DNA of 48,015 bases, from assembly GCA_019115385.1 (NCBI GenBank), contig DXDR01000074.1:1-48015 (forward strand), read 5' to 3'. The stretch is from Candidatus Mediterraneibacter avicola (lineage in GTDB: Bacteria > Bacillota > Clostridia > Lachnospirales > Lachnospiraceae). Below the pieces are notes generated by a model that did not search any database, was not told where the DNA came from, and was given only the letters and a program-made list of their open reading frames with translations. The first letter of the stretch is position 1, and every line of letters starts with the position of its first letter. Made by a program: the position numbers and the translations under genes. Shown here in pieces: positions 1-7,960 of this stretch.

Positions 1-572
1 TCTGTAGTAATCGTTCTGCTTTCTCCATTCTCCTCGTAAGTCCATGTATAGCTGAAAGCCTCCGGGATCATTACCGCCGCAGATGCAAGTTCATCTGAAT
101 AGCATACATTCAGATAAGGGAGCTGGGCTGGATCTTTTTCGATAAAAAGCTCATCCAGATAATGCCCGTATTCCTGTATATACTTCTGGTTTGCCTGTTC
201 TGTTCTTTCAATCTTTGTGATGCCGTGATACTGGGCAGGATATGACTCCGCCATGATCCCATTTCCGTAGATGTTTACCACATCCCCGTTATTCAGATCC
301 TGCTCTGTGATCTTTTTGCCCTCTTCATCATACAATTCTCCCTCCGGTATTGTTCCGGTAAATGGATACTCAGCTGTCAGATTGACAAAGATGCTGTTCC
401 CGTCTTCTTTTTCTAAATAAACTGCTTTCAAGTACTGTCCGGCATCAGCCTTTCCCCTGTCTGACGGCGCGTCTTTCATAAAATGATTTCGGATTGCAGC
501 TGCTGCCATTATAATAATCAGAATCAGCAGTACAATGCCGACAGCAGCTATGATTTTTCTGTTTTTTCTCAT
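1..572 (-). CDS. Membrane-anchored protein of unknown function (C-terminus outside window)
   Basis: The reading frame starts with ATG at 572 and runs off the window edge, so about 190 N-terminal residues are visible. Residues 5-27 form one hydrophobic segment (IIAAVGIVLLILIIIM), a signal anchor, followed by an extracytoplasmic domain. A stretch with NGDVVNIYGNGIMAESYPAQ resembles the small beta-barrel domains of DUF3221-type lipoproteins common in Lachnospiraceae, but I cannot assign a function. Its ATG overlaps the stop codon of the flavodoxin gene by 4 nt (ATGA), so the two are translationally coupled with the lipoprotein gene upstream in a three-gene operon. Confidence 0.7.
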   Translation of the reverse strand, partial: MRKNRKIIAAVGIVLLILIIIMAAAAIRNHFMKDAPSDRGKADAGQYLKAVYLEKEDGNSIFVNLTAEYPFTGTIPEGELYDEEGKKITEQDLNNGDVVNIYGNGIMAESYPAQYHGITKIERTEQANQKYIQEYGHYLDELFIEKDPAQLPYLNVCYSDELASAAVMIPEAFSYTWTYEENGESRTITT

Positions 573-1108
573 TCTTCCTCTTCCTGTTTTATATAATTGA
601 TCAGCGGTTCCAGATACTTCTTATCTGTCCAGTCACATTTCTGTCTGACCGCACACATGAGCGCTTTCATCCACGGCTCATATGTGGACGAGTCCTTTTT
701 CCCGACTGCCTTCTGAAGCATCCGGCACATGGTACGGTCTGTAAATGTCATTCCCTCTTCATCCCAGGCTCCCCGCCCGTAAAACATGGGAATCTCTTTT
801 AAGTCTTCTTTCAGATTGTGCGCTTTAACCTCGCCCAGCGCTTTTTCATCATACGGGGAAGCGCCTACACAGAACACTGCCGCCCGTTTTCCTGAAAGCA
901 TGTTTTTATTCTTTCTGAAATAGGATATTCCCGCGATTCCCGATGCGTAGACCGCGCCGCACAGTACCACTGTATCATATCCGGTCATTGTGTCCGCTTT
1001 CGCCTTTTTTACTTCCATTACTTCAAAACCAGTCGCCTCCTGCAGCCACTGCGCATATTTTTTTGTACTTCCGTATTTTGACTGATAAAGAATAATACCT
1101 TTGCTCAT
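569..1108 (-). CDS. Flavodoxin-domain protein
   Basis: This is a cytoplasmic FMN-binding flavodoxin-fold protein of about 179 residues. The N-terminus GIILYQSKYGSTKKYA is the phosphate-binding loop (T/S-x-T/S-G-x-T type) that holds FMN phosphate, and VVLCGAVYASGI is the second flavin loop. The length and late Cys/Trp-rich part resemble the HemG/flavodoxin_5 group seen in clostridia; its redox partner is unknown. I chose the ATG at 1108 (MSKGIILYQ) because GGAG precedes it and it begins 4 nt after the stop of the lipoprotein gene; an ATG further upstream would overlap that gene. Confidence 0.85.
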   Translation of the reverse strand: MSKGIILYQSKYGSTKKYAQWLQEATGFEVMEVKKAKADTMTGYDTVVLCGAVYASGIAGISYFRKNKNMLSGKRAAVFCVGASPYDEKALGEVKAHNLKEDLKEIPMFYGRGAWDEEGMTFTDRTMCRMLQKAVGKKDSSTYEPWMKALMCAVRQKCDWTDKKYLEPLINYIKQEEEE

Positions 1109-1112
1109 ATTT

Positions 1113-1595
1113 TTAATCTCCAAATGGCTCCACTTCTCCTGTGTCCGCCGTGAATTCATACTCCAGTGACGTGTCCTCGGCTCCTACAAGCCGTATCCGG
1201 TTTTCTCCCTCTTCTGCTTTAATTGATTCAGATACGGACTGTTCATTTTCCTCCCCGGCAATACACTCCGCAATGGTGGTTACCGTTCCGTCCGGATCAA
1301 TATAGACAAGTTTTGCCTTTCCGGATGTAACTGTCAGATTACAGGAAATATTTACTTCTGTCGGCTCATCTGTATTGAATTCCCATATTGTGTCCATTCC
1401 TTCCAGTTTTTCCGCAGAACCGCTCACCGTATTATCCGACATGGAGCCGCTGTAATTGACCAGATTATAACTGTTGGACTTTCCGGCCAGCGCCCTTTCA
1501 TTATCATATACTCTCGCCCCTGTATTCAGTGCACATCCTGAAATCAGTACGGCCGCTGCTCCTGCTGCCGCTGCCGCCGCCCACATTTTCTTCAT
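1113..1595 (-). CDS. Predicted lipoprotein
   Basis: A 160-residue exported lipoprotein. The signal peptide MKKMWAAAAAAGAAAVLISGC ends in a lipobox (LISG|C), so Cys21 should be lipidated after cleavage by signal peptidase II. The mature part is acidic and contains a beta-rich domain (residues ~65-150) with no catalytic motif I recognise. GGGAGGT stands 7 nt before the start. It is the first gene of the small envelope operon; a TATAAT element at 1628-1633 lies 33 nt upstream, with a poor -35. Confidence 0.8.
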   Translation of the reverse strand: MKKMWAAAAAAGAAAVLISGCALNTGARVYDNERALAGKSNSYNLVNYSGSMSDNTVSGSAEKLEGMDTIWEFNTDEPTEVNISCNLTVTSGKAKLVYIDPDGTVTTIAECIAGEENEQSVSESIKAEEGENRIRLVGAEDTSLEYEFTADTGEVEPFGD

Positions 1596-1627
1596 ACCCT
1601 GTACCTCCCATCTCCGTCTCCGGATTC

Positions 1628-1676
1628 ATTATAATATAAAAGAGAGCATAAAAGTATAATTTCTTCCATGCTCTCT
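1628..1676 (-). terminator. Terminator of the ABC operon, with a -10 element beyond it
   Basis: AGAGAGCAT (1641-1649) pairs with ATGCTCTCT (1668-1676) and is followed on the minus strand by TTTATATTAT, so it should end the ABC transporter transcript. The same AT tract contains TATAAT (1628-1633), a likely -10 for the lipoprotein gene. Confidence 0.7.
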
Positions 1677-1713
1677 GTAATCTAACCTATTTTTAACAAA
1701 ACCTCTCCCGGTT

Positions 1714-3462
1714 TTACGCCGGTTCCCCTCCGCAAGCTGTACCATCGGAAGGATTCATCTGCAGTTTTACCATATGGGGATAGATCTTTCCCGCACTCAT
1801 CAGTTCCTCCGGCGTCCCTTGTTCCGCAGCAACGCCTTCCGAGAGAACCACCACCTTGTCTGCTCCGCTTACCGTGCGCATGCGGTGGGCGATAACAAGC
1901 ACGGTTTTATCCTTTATCAGCCTTGACAGCGCAGTCTGTATCAGTGTTTCATTTTCAACGTCAAGACTCGCCGTGGCTTCGTCCAGTAGGATAATCGGCG
2001 CGTTTTTAAGGAATGCGCGGGCAATGGAAATCCGCTGTCTCTCCCCGCCTGAAAGTTCGCATCCGTTTTCTCCGATCATGCTGTTATACCCTTCCGGCAG
2101 CTTTGCGGCGAACTCTTCGCAGTTTGCCAGTTTTGCGGCCGCGATCACTTCCTCATCCGTAGCGTCCTTTCTTCCGATCCGGATATTTTCCATAATTGTG
2201 TTATTAAACAATGTTACATCCTGAAAAACAATGGAGTACAGTGACAGCAGTGTCTCGGGATCAATCTTTGATATGTCCATGCCGCCTACTGTGATTTTCC
2301 CTTTGCTGATATCCCAGAATCTTGCGGCAAGCCGCGAAACCGTTGTTTTTCCGCCGCCGGAAGGTCCTACCAGAGCCGTAACTTCTCCCTGCCGCGCTGT
2401 AAAAGATACGTCTTTTAAAACGGTTTCTCCGGTATTGTAAGCGAATCCCACGTGATCAAATACAATGTCATACCCCTGATTTGTCAGCTTGCTGCTGCCG
2501 TTCTGAACCGGATGGTCCAGGATTTCATTCATGCGGTTTATATTTGTCCGGGTGGAAATCACAGCAGCCAGATTTTGCAGGGCTCCCTCAAGAGGAGCGT
2601 ACAGTCTTGAGGCTACAAGCAGAAACATAAAGAACAGCGGAATATCAATTTCTTCCCGGATGAGCAGCACAGAACCTGTAAGCGCCACTGTTGCTATCCC
2701 GAATTTTAAAATCAATGTAGATGAAACAACAAACAGCGCCGTCCCGAGTTCTGTTATAATATGTCTTTTTTCCACATTGTCTATCTTTTTGTCCAGGCCT
2801 TTCAGATAGTCGGCTTCCGCATTATTGGCCTTTAAGTCCTGCAGACTTTCAATGCACTCCTGTACGCCGTCCTCCAGCGCTATATTTGCCGCCGAGGCTT
2901 TGCGGTTAAAATACTCCTGGATGCGTGCGGAAAACAGCGTGATCATAAATGCCACCGGCAGCACCCACACCGCCGCCAGTGCCATGCGCCAGTCATAGGC
3001 AAACAGGCACACCGCGATCAGCGTGGTGGAAATGATGGAACCGGCCAGGGCAGGCACATAATGAGAAAATGCCGTTTCAAGGGTAGCGCAGTCTCCCATA
3101 ATCGAACTGGTCAGATCAGCCAGATCTTTTTTCCCGAAAAAGGACAGCGGAATTTTGCGCAGCTGTTCGGCGAGGGAGATCCGCCTCACTCCACTTTCCA
3201 CATAAGTCGCCAGATAGGTTGCGTTATACTGAAACCAGGTAACAATAAATATAAGAAGAAGGCATCCCACAGCCCCGGCCATATACAGCGCAGCCCGTTT
3301 CCCGTCCACTGCTCCGTTCATAAGGTCGATAACAAAGAAATACAGAAGTCCTACGGGAATCATAAGGGAGATATCCTGTGCGACACATGCAATGCATCCC
3401 TTAATCAGATCGACTGCTCCCTGCCTTGATAATGCAAACCGTCTTTGCAGCACCTTGATCAT
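1714..3462 (-). CDS. ABC transporter, fused permease/ATPase, subunit 2
   Basis: A 582-residue half-transporter: an N-terminal six-helix exporter-type membrane domain (~20-310) and a C-terminal ATPase. Visible motifs are Walker A GPSGGGKTT, Q-loop FQDVTLFN, signature LSGGERQRIS, Walker B plus catalytic Glu IILLDEATAS, and the switch His in VIAHRM. The start is ATG 3462, preceded by GGAGG and overlapping the partner's stop by 4 nt (ATGA). The two half-transporters should form a heterodimer. The pair resembles the IrtAB/YbtPQ class, which imports iron-siderophore complexes with an exporter fold. Substrate assignment is inference. Confidence 0.9.
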   Translation of the reverse strand: MIKVLQRRFALSRQGAVDLIKGCIACVAQDISLMIPVGLLYFFVIDLMNGAVDGKRAALYMAGAVGCLLLIFIVTWFQYNATYLATYVESGVRRISLAEQLRKIPLSFFGKKDLADLTSSIMGDCATLETAFSHYVPALAGSIISTTLIAVCLFAYDWRMALAAVWVLPVAFMITLFSARIQEYFNRKASAANIALEDGVQECIESLQDLKANNAEADYLKGLDKKIDNVEKRHIITELGTALFVVSSTLILKFGIATVALTGSVLLIREEIDIPLFFMFLLVASRLYAPLEGALQNLAAVISTRTNINRMNEILDHPVQNGSSKLTNQGYDIVFDHVGFAYNTGETVLKDVSFTARQGEVTALVGPSGGGKTTVSRLAARFWDISKGKITVGGMDISKIDPETLLSLYSIVFQDVTLFNNTIMENIRIGRKDATDEEVIAAAKLANCEEFAAKLPEGYNSMIGENGCELSGGERQRISIARAFLKNAPIILLDEATASLDVENETLIQTALSRLIKDKTVLVIAHRMRTVSGADKVVVLSEGVAAEQGTPEELMSAGKIYPHMVKLQMNPSDGTACGGEPA

Positions 3463-5273
3463 GCTCTTACCTCCTTTTCGATTTTCCACTCCGCTGCTTC
3501 GGAATAATTCTTCCACATGCGTGTAAAGATACCGTTTTTCCTGATCAGATCGTTGTAATTTCCGCTTTCCTCAATTCCCCCGTCCCGGAGTACATAGATG
3601 CAGTCCGCGTCCGTGATCGACGACAGCCGGTGGGCAATCATAATGACCGTTTTGCCTCTGGAGAGCTCCGCCAGGGCCTTTCCTACCCGCGCCTCATTGT
3701 CCGGGTCGGCAAATGCCGTGGCCTCGTCAAGGATCAGAATGGGAGCGTTTTTCAGAACAGCGCGGGCAATGGTAATCCGCTGCTGCTCGCCGCCGGACAG
3801 GTATACTCCTTTTGCGCCGATTACCGTATCAATTCCGTCAGGCAGTTTTTCAATGATATCCGTACACTGGGCTGCCTTCAGCGCGCGGACGACCTCATCT
3901 CTCGTGGCCTGCGGCTTTGCCATCCGCACATTTTCCAGGACAGATGCTTTGATCAGACGGCTTTCCTGGAAAACAAAAGATACTTTATCCATCAGCGTTT
4001 CTTTCGGGATATTCCGTATATCCGTATTTCCGATTAATATTCTTCCTTCCCGGGGATCAAAAAATCTTGCGATCATCTTTGCAAGCGTGGTTTTTCCTCC
4101 GCCGGACGGGCCCACCAGCGCCGCCTTCTGTCCCGGAGCAATGGACAGCGACACATCATTTAGTGCGTTTTTCCTGCCGCCGCGCCCTGGACTGCTGTTT
4201 TTGTCAGTCTCATTCTCTCCGTAACTGTAGCTGACGTGTTCAAATACAATGGAATTGTCGGATGGGACACTCTTCTCTGTACTTTCAGGCAGCGGCTTTT
4301 CATTCATTACTTCATCAATTCTGCTCAGCGCATCATTTACAATCATCGCATCCTCGCTCATAAACATGATTTTTGTCAGCGTGGTACCAATCACCGGAGT
4401 GATCACAATGTAGAAGATAAGATTTAAAAGCAGTTCATCCGTCACGCCGCCTCTCGAAAAAATAATGCCTCCGGCAATGAGAAATGCAAACGCGCCGTTG
4501 ACTGCCGTTGTGTAGAACATCATGGGCGACCTCAGGGCTTTCGTATATTCGATCACCCACTTTTCGTAATTATCAATGGATGCCTTGAAGCGTTTGAATG
4601 AAAAAATCGTCTGTCCGAATGTTTTTACAACCGGCACGCCTCTTACGTATTCAACTGCTTCGTTTGACATATCCGCAAGAGCATTCTGGTATTCTTCCAT
4701 TTTCTGTTCCATACTCTTTCCTGTCATTTTCATCATAATCAGAAATCCCAGTACAACAGGAACAAGGCTGAGAAGACCCAGACGCCAGTCAAAAGCCAGC
4801 AGCAGAAAGAGCAGTCCTATGGGCGTGGCAATGGCGCCCGCCTTATCAGGCAGCCTGTGGGCAAGATAATTTTCAGCCGCACTGCCGGAAGTATTTACAA
4901 TCCTGCGCAGTTTGCCGCTTCCATACTTTTCTGTCGTCCCGAGGGGCAGTTCCATGATATGACGCATCAGTTCTTTGCGGATATTGGACGCAATCCGGAA
5001 GGCGCTCAGATGCGAGCACATCAGAGCCGCGATATAAACGACCACTGAGAGAATTGCAAATAATACCGCAGACCAGCCATAACGCGTGATATTTTCCGCC
5101 TGCGAGAAATCCGGGGCAGCCTCCAATACATCATGGATAATCCGCCATATGTACCAGAACGGCGCCAGAGCAAGCAGGGCGCTCACCATCGACAAAATCC
5201 AGGAAAGATATGTAAGAATTTTATGCTTTCCCGCGTATCCCAGCAGACGGGATAAATTAGACCGTTTCTTCAT
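3459..5273 (-). CDS. ABC transporter, fused permease/ATPase, subunit 1
   Basis: A 604-residue half-transporter with an N-terminal membrane domain and a C-terminal ATPase. It has Walker A GPSGGGKTT, Q-loop FQESRLIK, signature LSGGEQQRIT, Walker B LILDEATAFADPDNE and H-loop MIAHRL. The phrase DEATAFADPDNE is typical of the YbtPQ/IrtAB-like siderophore transporter group rather than of multidrug exporters (recalled family knowledge). It is first in a two-gene operon, with the TetR regulator gene upstream on the same strand. Both ATPase sites look intact. The leader has a DtxR-like palindrome, consistent with but not proving iron control. Confidence 0.9.
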   Translation of the reverse strand: MKKRSNLSRLLGYAGKHKILTYLSWILSMVSALLALAPFWYIWRIIHDVLEAAPDFSQAENITRYGWSAVLFAILSVVVYIAALMCSHLSAFRIASNIRKELMRHIMELPLGTTEKYGSGKLRRIVNTSGSAAENYLAHRLPDKAGAIATPIGLLFLLLAFDWRLGLLSLVPVVLGFLIMMKMTGKSMEQKMEEYQNALADMSNEAVEYVRGVPVVKTFGQTIFSFKRFKASIDNYEKWVIEYTKALRSPMMFYTTAVNGAFAFLIAGGIIFSRGGVTDELLLNLIFYIVITPVIGTTLTKIMFMSEDAMIVNDALSRIDEVMNEKPLPESTEKSVPSDNSIVFEHVSYSYGENETDKNSSPGRGGRKNALNDVSLSIAPGQKAALVGPSGGGKTTLAKMIARFFDPREGRILIGNTDIRNIPKETLMDKVSFVFQESRLIKASVLENVRMAKPQATRDEVVRALKAAQCTDIIEKLPDGIDTVIGAKGVYLSGGEQQRITIARAVLKNAPILILDEATAFADPDNEARVGKALAELSRGKTVIMIAHRLSSITDADCIYVLRDGGIEESGNYNDLIRKNGIFTRMWKNYSEAAEWKIEKEVRA

Positions 5274-5300
5274 GTAGTAAAACCTCCTTGAATTTTTTAT

Positions 5301-5331
5301 GATATGAGGCTTTTGTACATCCTCTCATATC
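5301..5331 (-). promoter_or_regulatory. Leader hairpin of the ABC operon
   Basis: GATATGAG (5301-5308) and CTCATATC (5324-5331) are perfectly complementary around a short loop, 28 nt upstream of the ABC start and just 5' of its AAGGAGG site. It could be a protein-binding site or a leader stem. Confidence 0.45.
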
Positions 5332-5358
5332 CCTTGAATTAGCTTATACGATCTCTAA

Positions 5359-5372
5359 TTAGTTTCGACTAA
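5359..5372. promoter_or_regulatory. Possible iron-type (DtxR-like) operator
   Basis: TTAGT-TTCG-ACTAA is a perfect 5-bp inverted repeat with a 4-nt spacer, about 90 nt upstream of the ABC pair. It resembles DtxR/IdeR-family boxes (TTAG..CTAA core). No other copy was found beside a recognised iron gene in this window, so the regulator is a guess. Confidence 0.35.
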
Positions 5373-5391
5373 CTCGAATCTAAATATATAT

Positions 5392-5409
5392 GGAAAGCTG
5401 ATGCTTTCC
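5392..5409 (-). terminator. Hairpin between tetR and the ABC operon
   Basis: GGAAAGC-TGAT-GCTTTCC forms a 7-bp stem. The minus-strand tail (ATATATATTTAG) is only weakly T-rich, so it may be a leaky terminator after the regulator gene. Confidence 0.4.
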
Positions 5410-5493
5410 ACATATCTGAAATACAAAGTAAACTTTCTGATTCCATGCCCTGCGGCAATATCTGCAGCATGCCGGGAAGCCGGCCGTGCCGTC

Positions 5494-6111
5494 CTACTGT
5501 CCCATAATTTTCATCCATCCGGCCGTGTAAAAGGCCCTCATTTCCTGCAGATAATACTCTGCCTCCGGGAGCGGCATCTCATGGATAATCAGTTCAAAAA
5601 ATGTATTGAACATACCGGTAATCAATATATGTTCCAGCCTTTCATCAATATACGGCGACGGCTTTCCTATTTTTGCGAGCACCGCCAGGTAATCATGAGT
5701 TCCCTGAGTCTCTATTTCCACCATTTCATCAATCATTCCTGAAAAACGGGTTCCCTCCGAGTGGCAGAGAATAAGCTTGAACTCATTCAGATGCTCATAG
5801 GCATACAGAAGCATTTCATGCATGCACTCACCGGAAACAGAACTCAGATTATCCGGCTGCTCCTCCGGCGGCAGAGCGGCAAAATCATACTGCGCCTTGC
5901 GGAAACAGTCCATAAAATAGTCATACTGCTCCCCCACCAGCGCCTCAAACAATTCCTCTTTGCTCTTATAGTATCCATAAAACGCGCCGGTCGTAACACC
6001 TGCCGTTTTCACAATATTCCGCAGAGAAGCAGACTGATATCCCTTTTCAAGAAATTCCCGCATAGCTGCTGAAAGAATCCGTTCCAGTGTTGTCTTTTCT
6101 GTTTCACTCAT
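5494..6111 (-). CDS. TetR/AcrR-family transcriptional regulator
   Basis: A 205-residue repressor-type protein. The N-terminal helix-turn-helix (ILSAAMREFLEKGYQSASLRNIVKTAGVTTGAFYGYYKSKEELF; residues ~10-55) is a classic TetR DNA-binding domain; the rest is an all-helical ligand domain without a recognisable ligand signature. ATG 6111 (MSETEKTTLE) is preferred because GGAGG lies 8 nt upstream; a more distal ATG would lie inside the proposed operator. It sits just upstream of the ABC pair in the same orientation and probably controls it and itself. Confidence 0.9.
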   Translation of the reverse strand: MSETEKTTLERILSAAMREFLEKGYQSASLRNIVKTAGVTTGAFYGYYKSKEELFEALVGEQYDYFMDCFRKAQYDFAALPPEEQPDNLSSVSGECMHEMLLYAYEHLNEFKLILCHSEGTRFSGMIDEMVEIETQGTHDYLAVLAKIGKPSPYIDERLEHILITGMFNTFFELIIHEMPLPEAEYYLQEMRAFYTAGWMKIMGQ

Positions 6112-6128
6112 CAGGTTGCCTCCATTTG

Positions 6129-6182
6129 TAACAGTGTTATATATCACTGTTATATTTTATGATACATTCAGAAAAATGTCAA
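6129..6182 (-). promoter_or_regulatory. tetR promoter with wide palindromic operator
   Basis: TTGACA (6177-6182), a 17-nt spacer and TAAAAT (6154-6159) make a good sigma-A promoter on the minus strand. Immediately downstream, TAACAGTG-N8-CACTGTTA (6129-6152) is a perfect 8-bp inverted repeat covering the expected start of transcription, a typical layout for TetR autorepression. Confidence 0.75.
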
Positions 6183-6213
6183 TAAGCTTTCCCTGATATT
6201 CTTTCTCATTAAC

Positions 6214-6255
6214 AAAGGAGAGTATGGAAGAAAATTTCCTTCCATGCTCTCCTTT
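6214..6255 (-). terminator. Terminator closing the selenium operon
   Basis: AAAGGAGAG and ATGGAAG pair with CTTCCAT and CTCTCCTTT, with a single mismatch between the two blocks, giving a ~16-bp stem downstream of the DUF3343 gene. T-rich flanks exist on both sides. Confidence 0.75.
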
Positions 6256-6319
6256 ATTAATTCAATATTCCATTCATCTGCAGAACCGTCCTTATCGTCC
6301 CGGAAATCCGTCCTTTCCC

Positions 6320-6556
6320 TCAGAGCATACACTCATGCACATCCTCCTGCTCGATGTTCCGTTCTTTCAGAACCTGCAGTATTTTTCCCCTGTCCTCCAG
6401 GGCCGTGCACCAGGCCATGCCGCAGCCGGCGGATATGCTTCTGGGCACCGGGATCAGCCTGCCGGGAGCGCCATGTTCCCGGCAGGCTTTTTCCATAGCC
6501 ATTGCATCTGCTGTTGTGTGAAATGTTACAACCAGTTTTTTCTCTTTCTTTCTCAT
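6320..6556 (-). CDS. DUF3343-family putative Se/S carrier protein
   Basis: A 78-residue protein with a pair of cysteines in SAGCGMAWCTAL (residues ~44-51). It resembles the DUF3343 family, whose members commonly sit beside selenium genes and are annotated as putative Se/S carriers. The fold begins LVVTFHTTADAMAMEKAC and is followed by GAPGRLIPVPRSISAGCGMA, the conserved family core. It is the last gene of the selenium block, 2 nt after the TusA-like gene. A biochemical role in delivering reduced selenium is inferred from context, not shown. Confidence 0.8.
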   Translation of the reverse strand: MRKKEKKLVVTFHTTADAMAMEKACREHGAPGRLIPVPRSISAGCGMAWCTALEDRGKILQVLKERNIEQEDVHECML

Positions 6557-6558
6557 TG

Positions 6559-6762
6559 TTATTCAATTACCACGGCAAAACCGTCCGGGATCTCTGTTGA
6601 GGAACACTTTTTCCCACGGTCTTTCGCCAGTTTCTCCACGTTCATTTTCTGGTGGGGTTCTGTCACAAGCACTCTGACAGGCCCCTTTGTATTCTTCAAT
6701 GCCTCCGCTGTCAGCATCAGAGGCTCCGGGCAGGACAGCCCTCTCGCGTCTACTTCTTTCAT
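6559..6762 (-). CDS. TusA-like sulfurtransferase / selenium carrier
   Basis: A 67-residue TusA-family protein. The defining motif is CPEP in DARGLSCPEPLML (Cys11), where Cys carries a persulfide, or possibly a selenopersulfide in this setting. ATG 6762 was chosen because AAGGAG lies 6 nt upstream and the family starts at this point. It follows yedE on the same strand; yedE/tusA pairs are a recurring selenium and sulfur trafficking unit. Confidence 0.85.
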   Translation of the reverse strand: MKEVDARGLSCPEPLMLTAEALKNTKGPVRVLVTEPHQKMNVEKLAKDRGKKCSSTEIPDGFAVVIE

Positions 6763-6848
6763 AATCCACTCCTTCTTTCCGGCATGACTTAACCGTGAAG
6801 CCATGCTCTGTCTTTTTCCGGTCCACCGGCTTTTTGGCAGGCAGTTGT

Positions 6849-7946
6849 TTATTTTCCTTCTGACCTTTTATTTGTAAAGGCAATGACAAAGCATACCGCA
6901 ATGCATATGATCACCGCCACTTTTCCGTAAGACGGCACTGCTCCTGCCACTACTTCCTGAGTCTCCGCGTTCAGAGCTGTTCCGCTTGCAGCCAGGCCGA
7001 AATTATGGGCCAGAGCCGCTCCGATAAACATACCGATCACCGTCATGGCAGAGTCTGAGGACCCCTGTCCGGCCAGAATCAGCTGACGCAGGGGGCATCC
7101 GCCTGCAAGAACTGCCGCAAATCCTACCGCATACATACCAAGGATATTCCACAGATGCTCAGAATGAGCGATAATTCCCGGCGTGTCAAATGCGAAAACA
7201 AAATTTCCTGTGGCAATGTTGTAGATCAGCATTACTGCAAAAAAGCCTCCGATAATCGTCAGCAGGTCAAAATTCTTCATCAGAATCACGTCACGGATGC
7301 TTCCTGCAAAACACATTCTGGATTTCTGGGCAAACGCCCCGAAGATCAGTCCCCCTGCCAGCGCCAGAAGAAGCGGCGCGTGCATGCTTCCCGGGCCGCT
7401 TGTGCTGCTCTTAAGCAGAGGCGTCGCTACAGCCAGTACCAGAATGCCAAGCATCAGCGCCGGAAGTACGCCGCCGCTGACATGGTTTGTCAGATGGGCG
7501 CGTCCCAGACTGAAACCTTTCTTCAGTGCAAATACTCCGGTCGACACGCCCAGAATAAATCCGATCAGAGCTACCCAGGCATTCAGATCTCCCGCCGACA
7601 TACGGATGATCATGCGCAGCGGACATCCCAGAAATACCAGAGATCCAATGGCAAGGATCATTCCCAGGGCAAAGCGGACTGCCGGGGACGAGCCTGCTGT
7701 GGAACGATATTCTTTCGTAGCCACCGAGATAAGAAAGGAGCCCAGCACCAGACCGATAATCTCCGGCCGTGCATACTGAACTGCTTCCGCAGAGTGCAGG
7801 CCCAGTGCTCCTGCAGTGTCGCGGATAAAGCAGGCAATACAAAAGGCCATGTTGGCCGGATTGCCGAACCAGGCCAGACACACGGCCACAAGCCCGCAGA
7901 CTATGCCGGCAAGCGCCAGTTTCTTCTTTGAATCAGATAAGTTCAT
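6849..7946 (-). CDS. yedE: YedE/YeeE-family membrane transporter, selenium-associated
   Basis: A ~365-residue polytopic membrane protein of the YeeE/YedE family. It has two halves, each with a G-C-P-L-R motif (LGCPLRMIIRMSAGDLNAW and AGGCPLRQLILAGQG) and the CFAGSIRDV element, the conserved Cys-containing signatures of thiosulfate/selenium-compound carriers. The start is ATG 7946, placed after GGAGGG; an in-frame ATG at 7964 overlaps the upstream stop. The position between a NifS-like gene and a TusA-like gene supports a role in taking up a selenium or sulfur species; the substrate is not shown by sequence. Confidence 0.85.
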   Translation of the reverse strand: MNLSDSKKKLALAGIVCGLVAVCLAWFGNPANMAFCIACFIRDTAGALGLHSAEAVQYARPEIIGLVLGSFLISVATKEYRSTAGSSPAVRFALGMILAIGSLVFLGCPLRMIIRMSAGDLNAWVALIGFILGVSTGVFALKKGFSLGRAHLTNHVSGGVLPALMLGILVLAVATPLLKSSTSGPGSMHAPLLLALAGGLIFGAFAQKSRMCFAGSIRDVILMKNFDLLTIIGGFFAVMLIYNIATGNFVFAFDTPGIIAHSEHLWNILGMYAVGFAAVLAGGCPLRQLILAGQGSSDSAMTVIGMFIGAALAHNFGLAASGTALNAETQEVVAGAVPSYGKVAVIICIAVCFVIAFTNKRSEGK

Positions 7947-7960
7947 TGTTTTTCCCTCCA

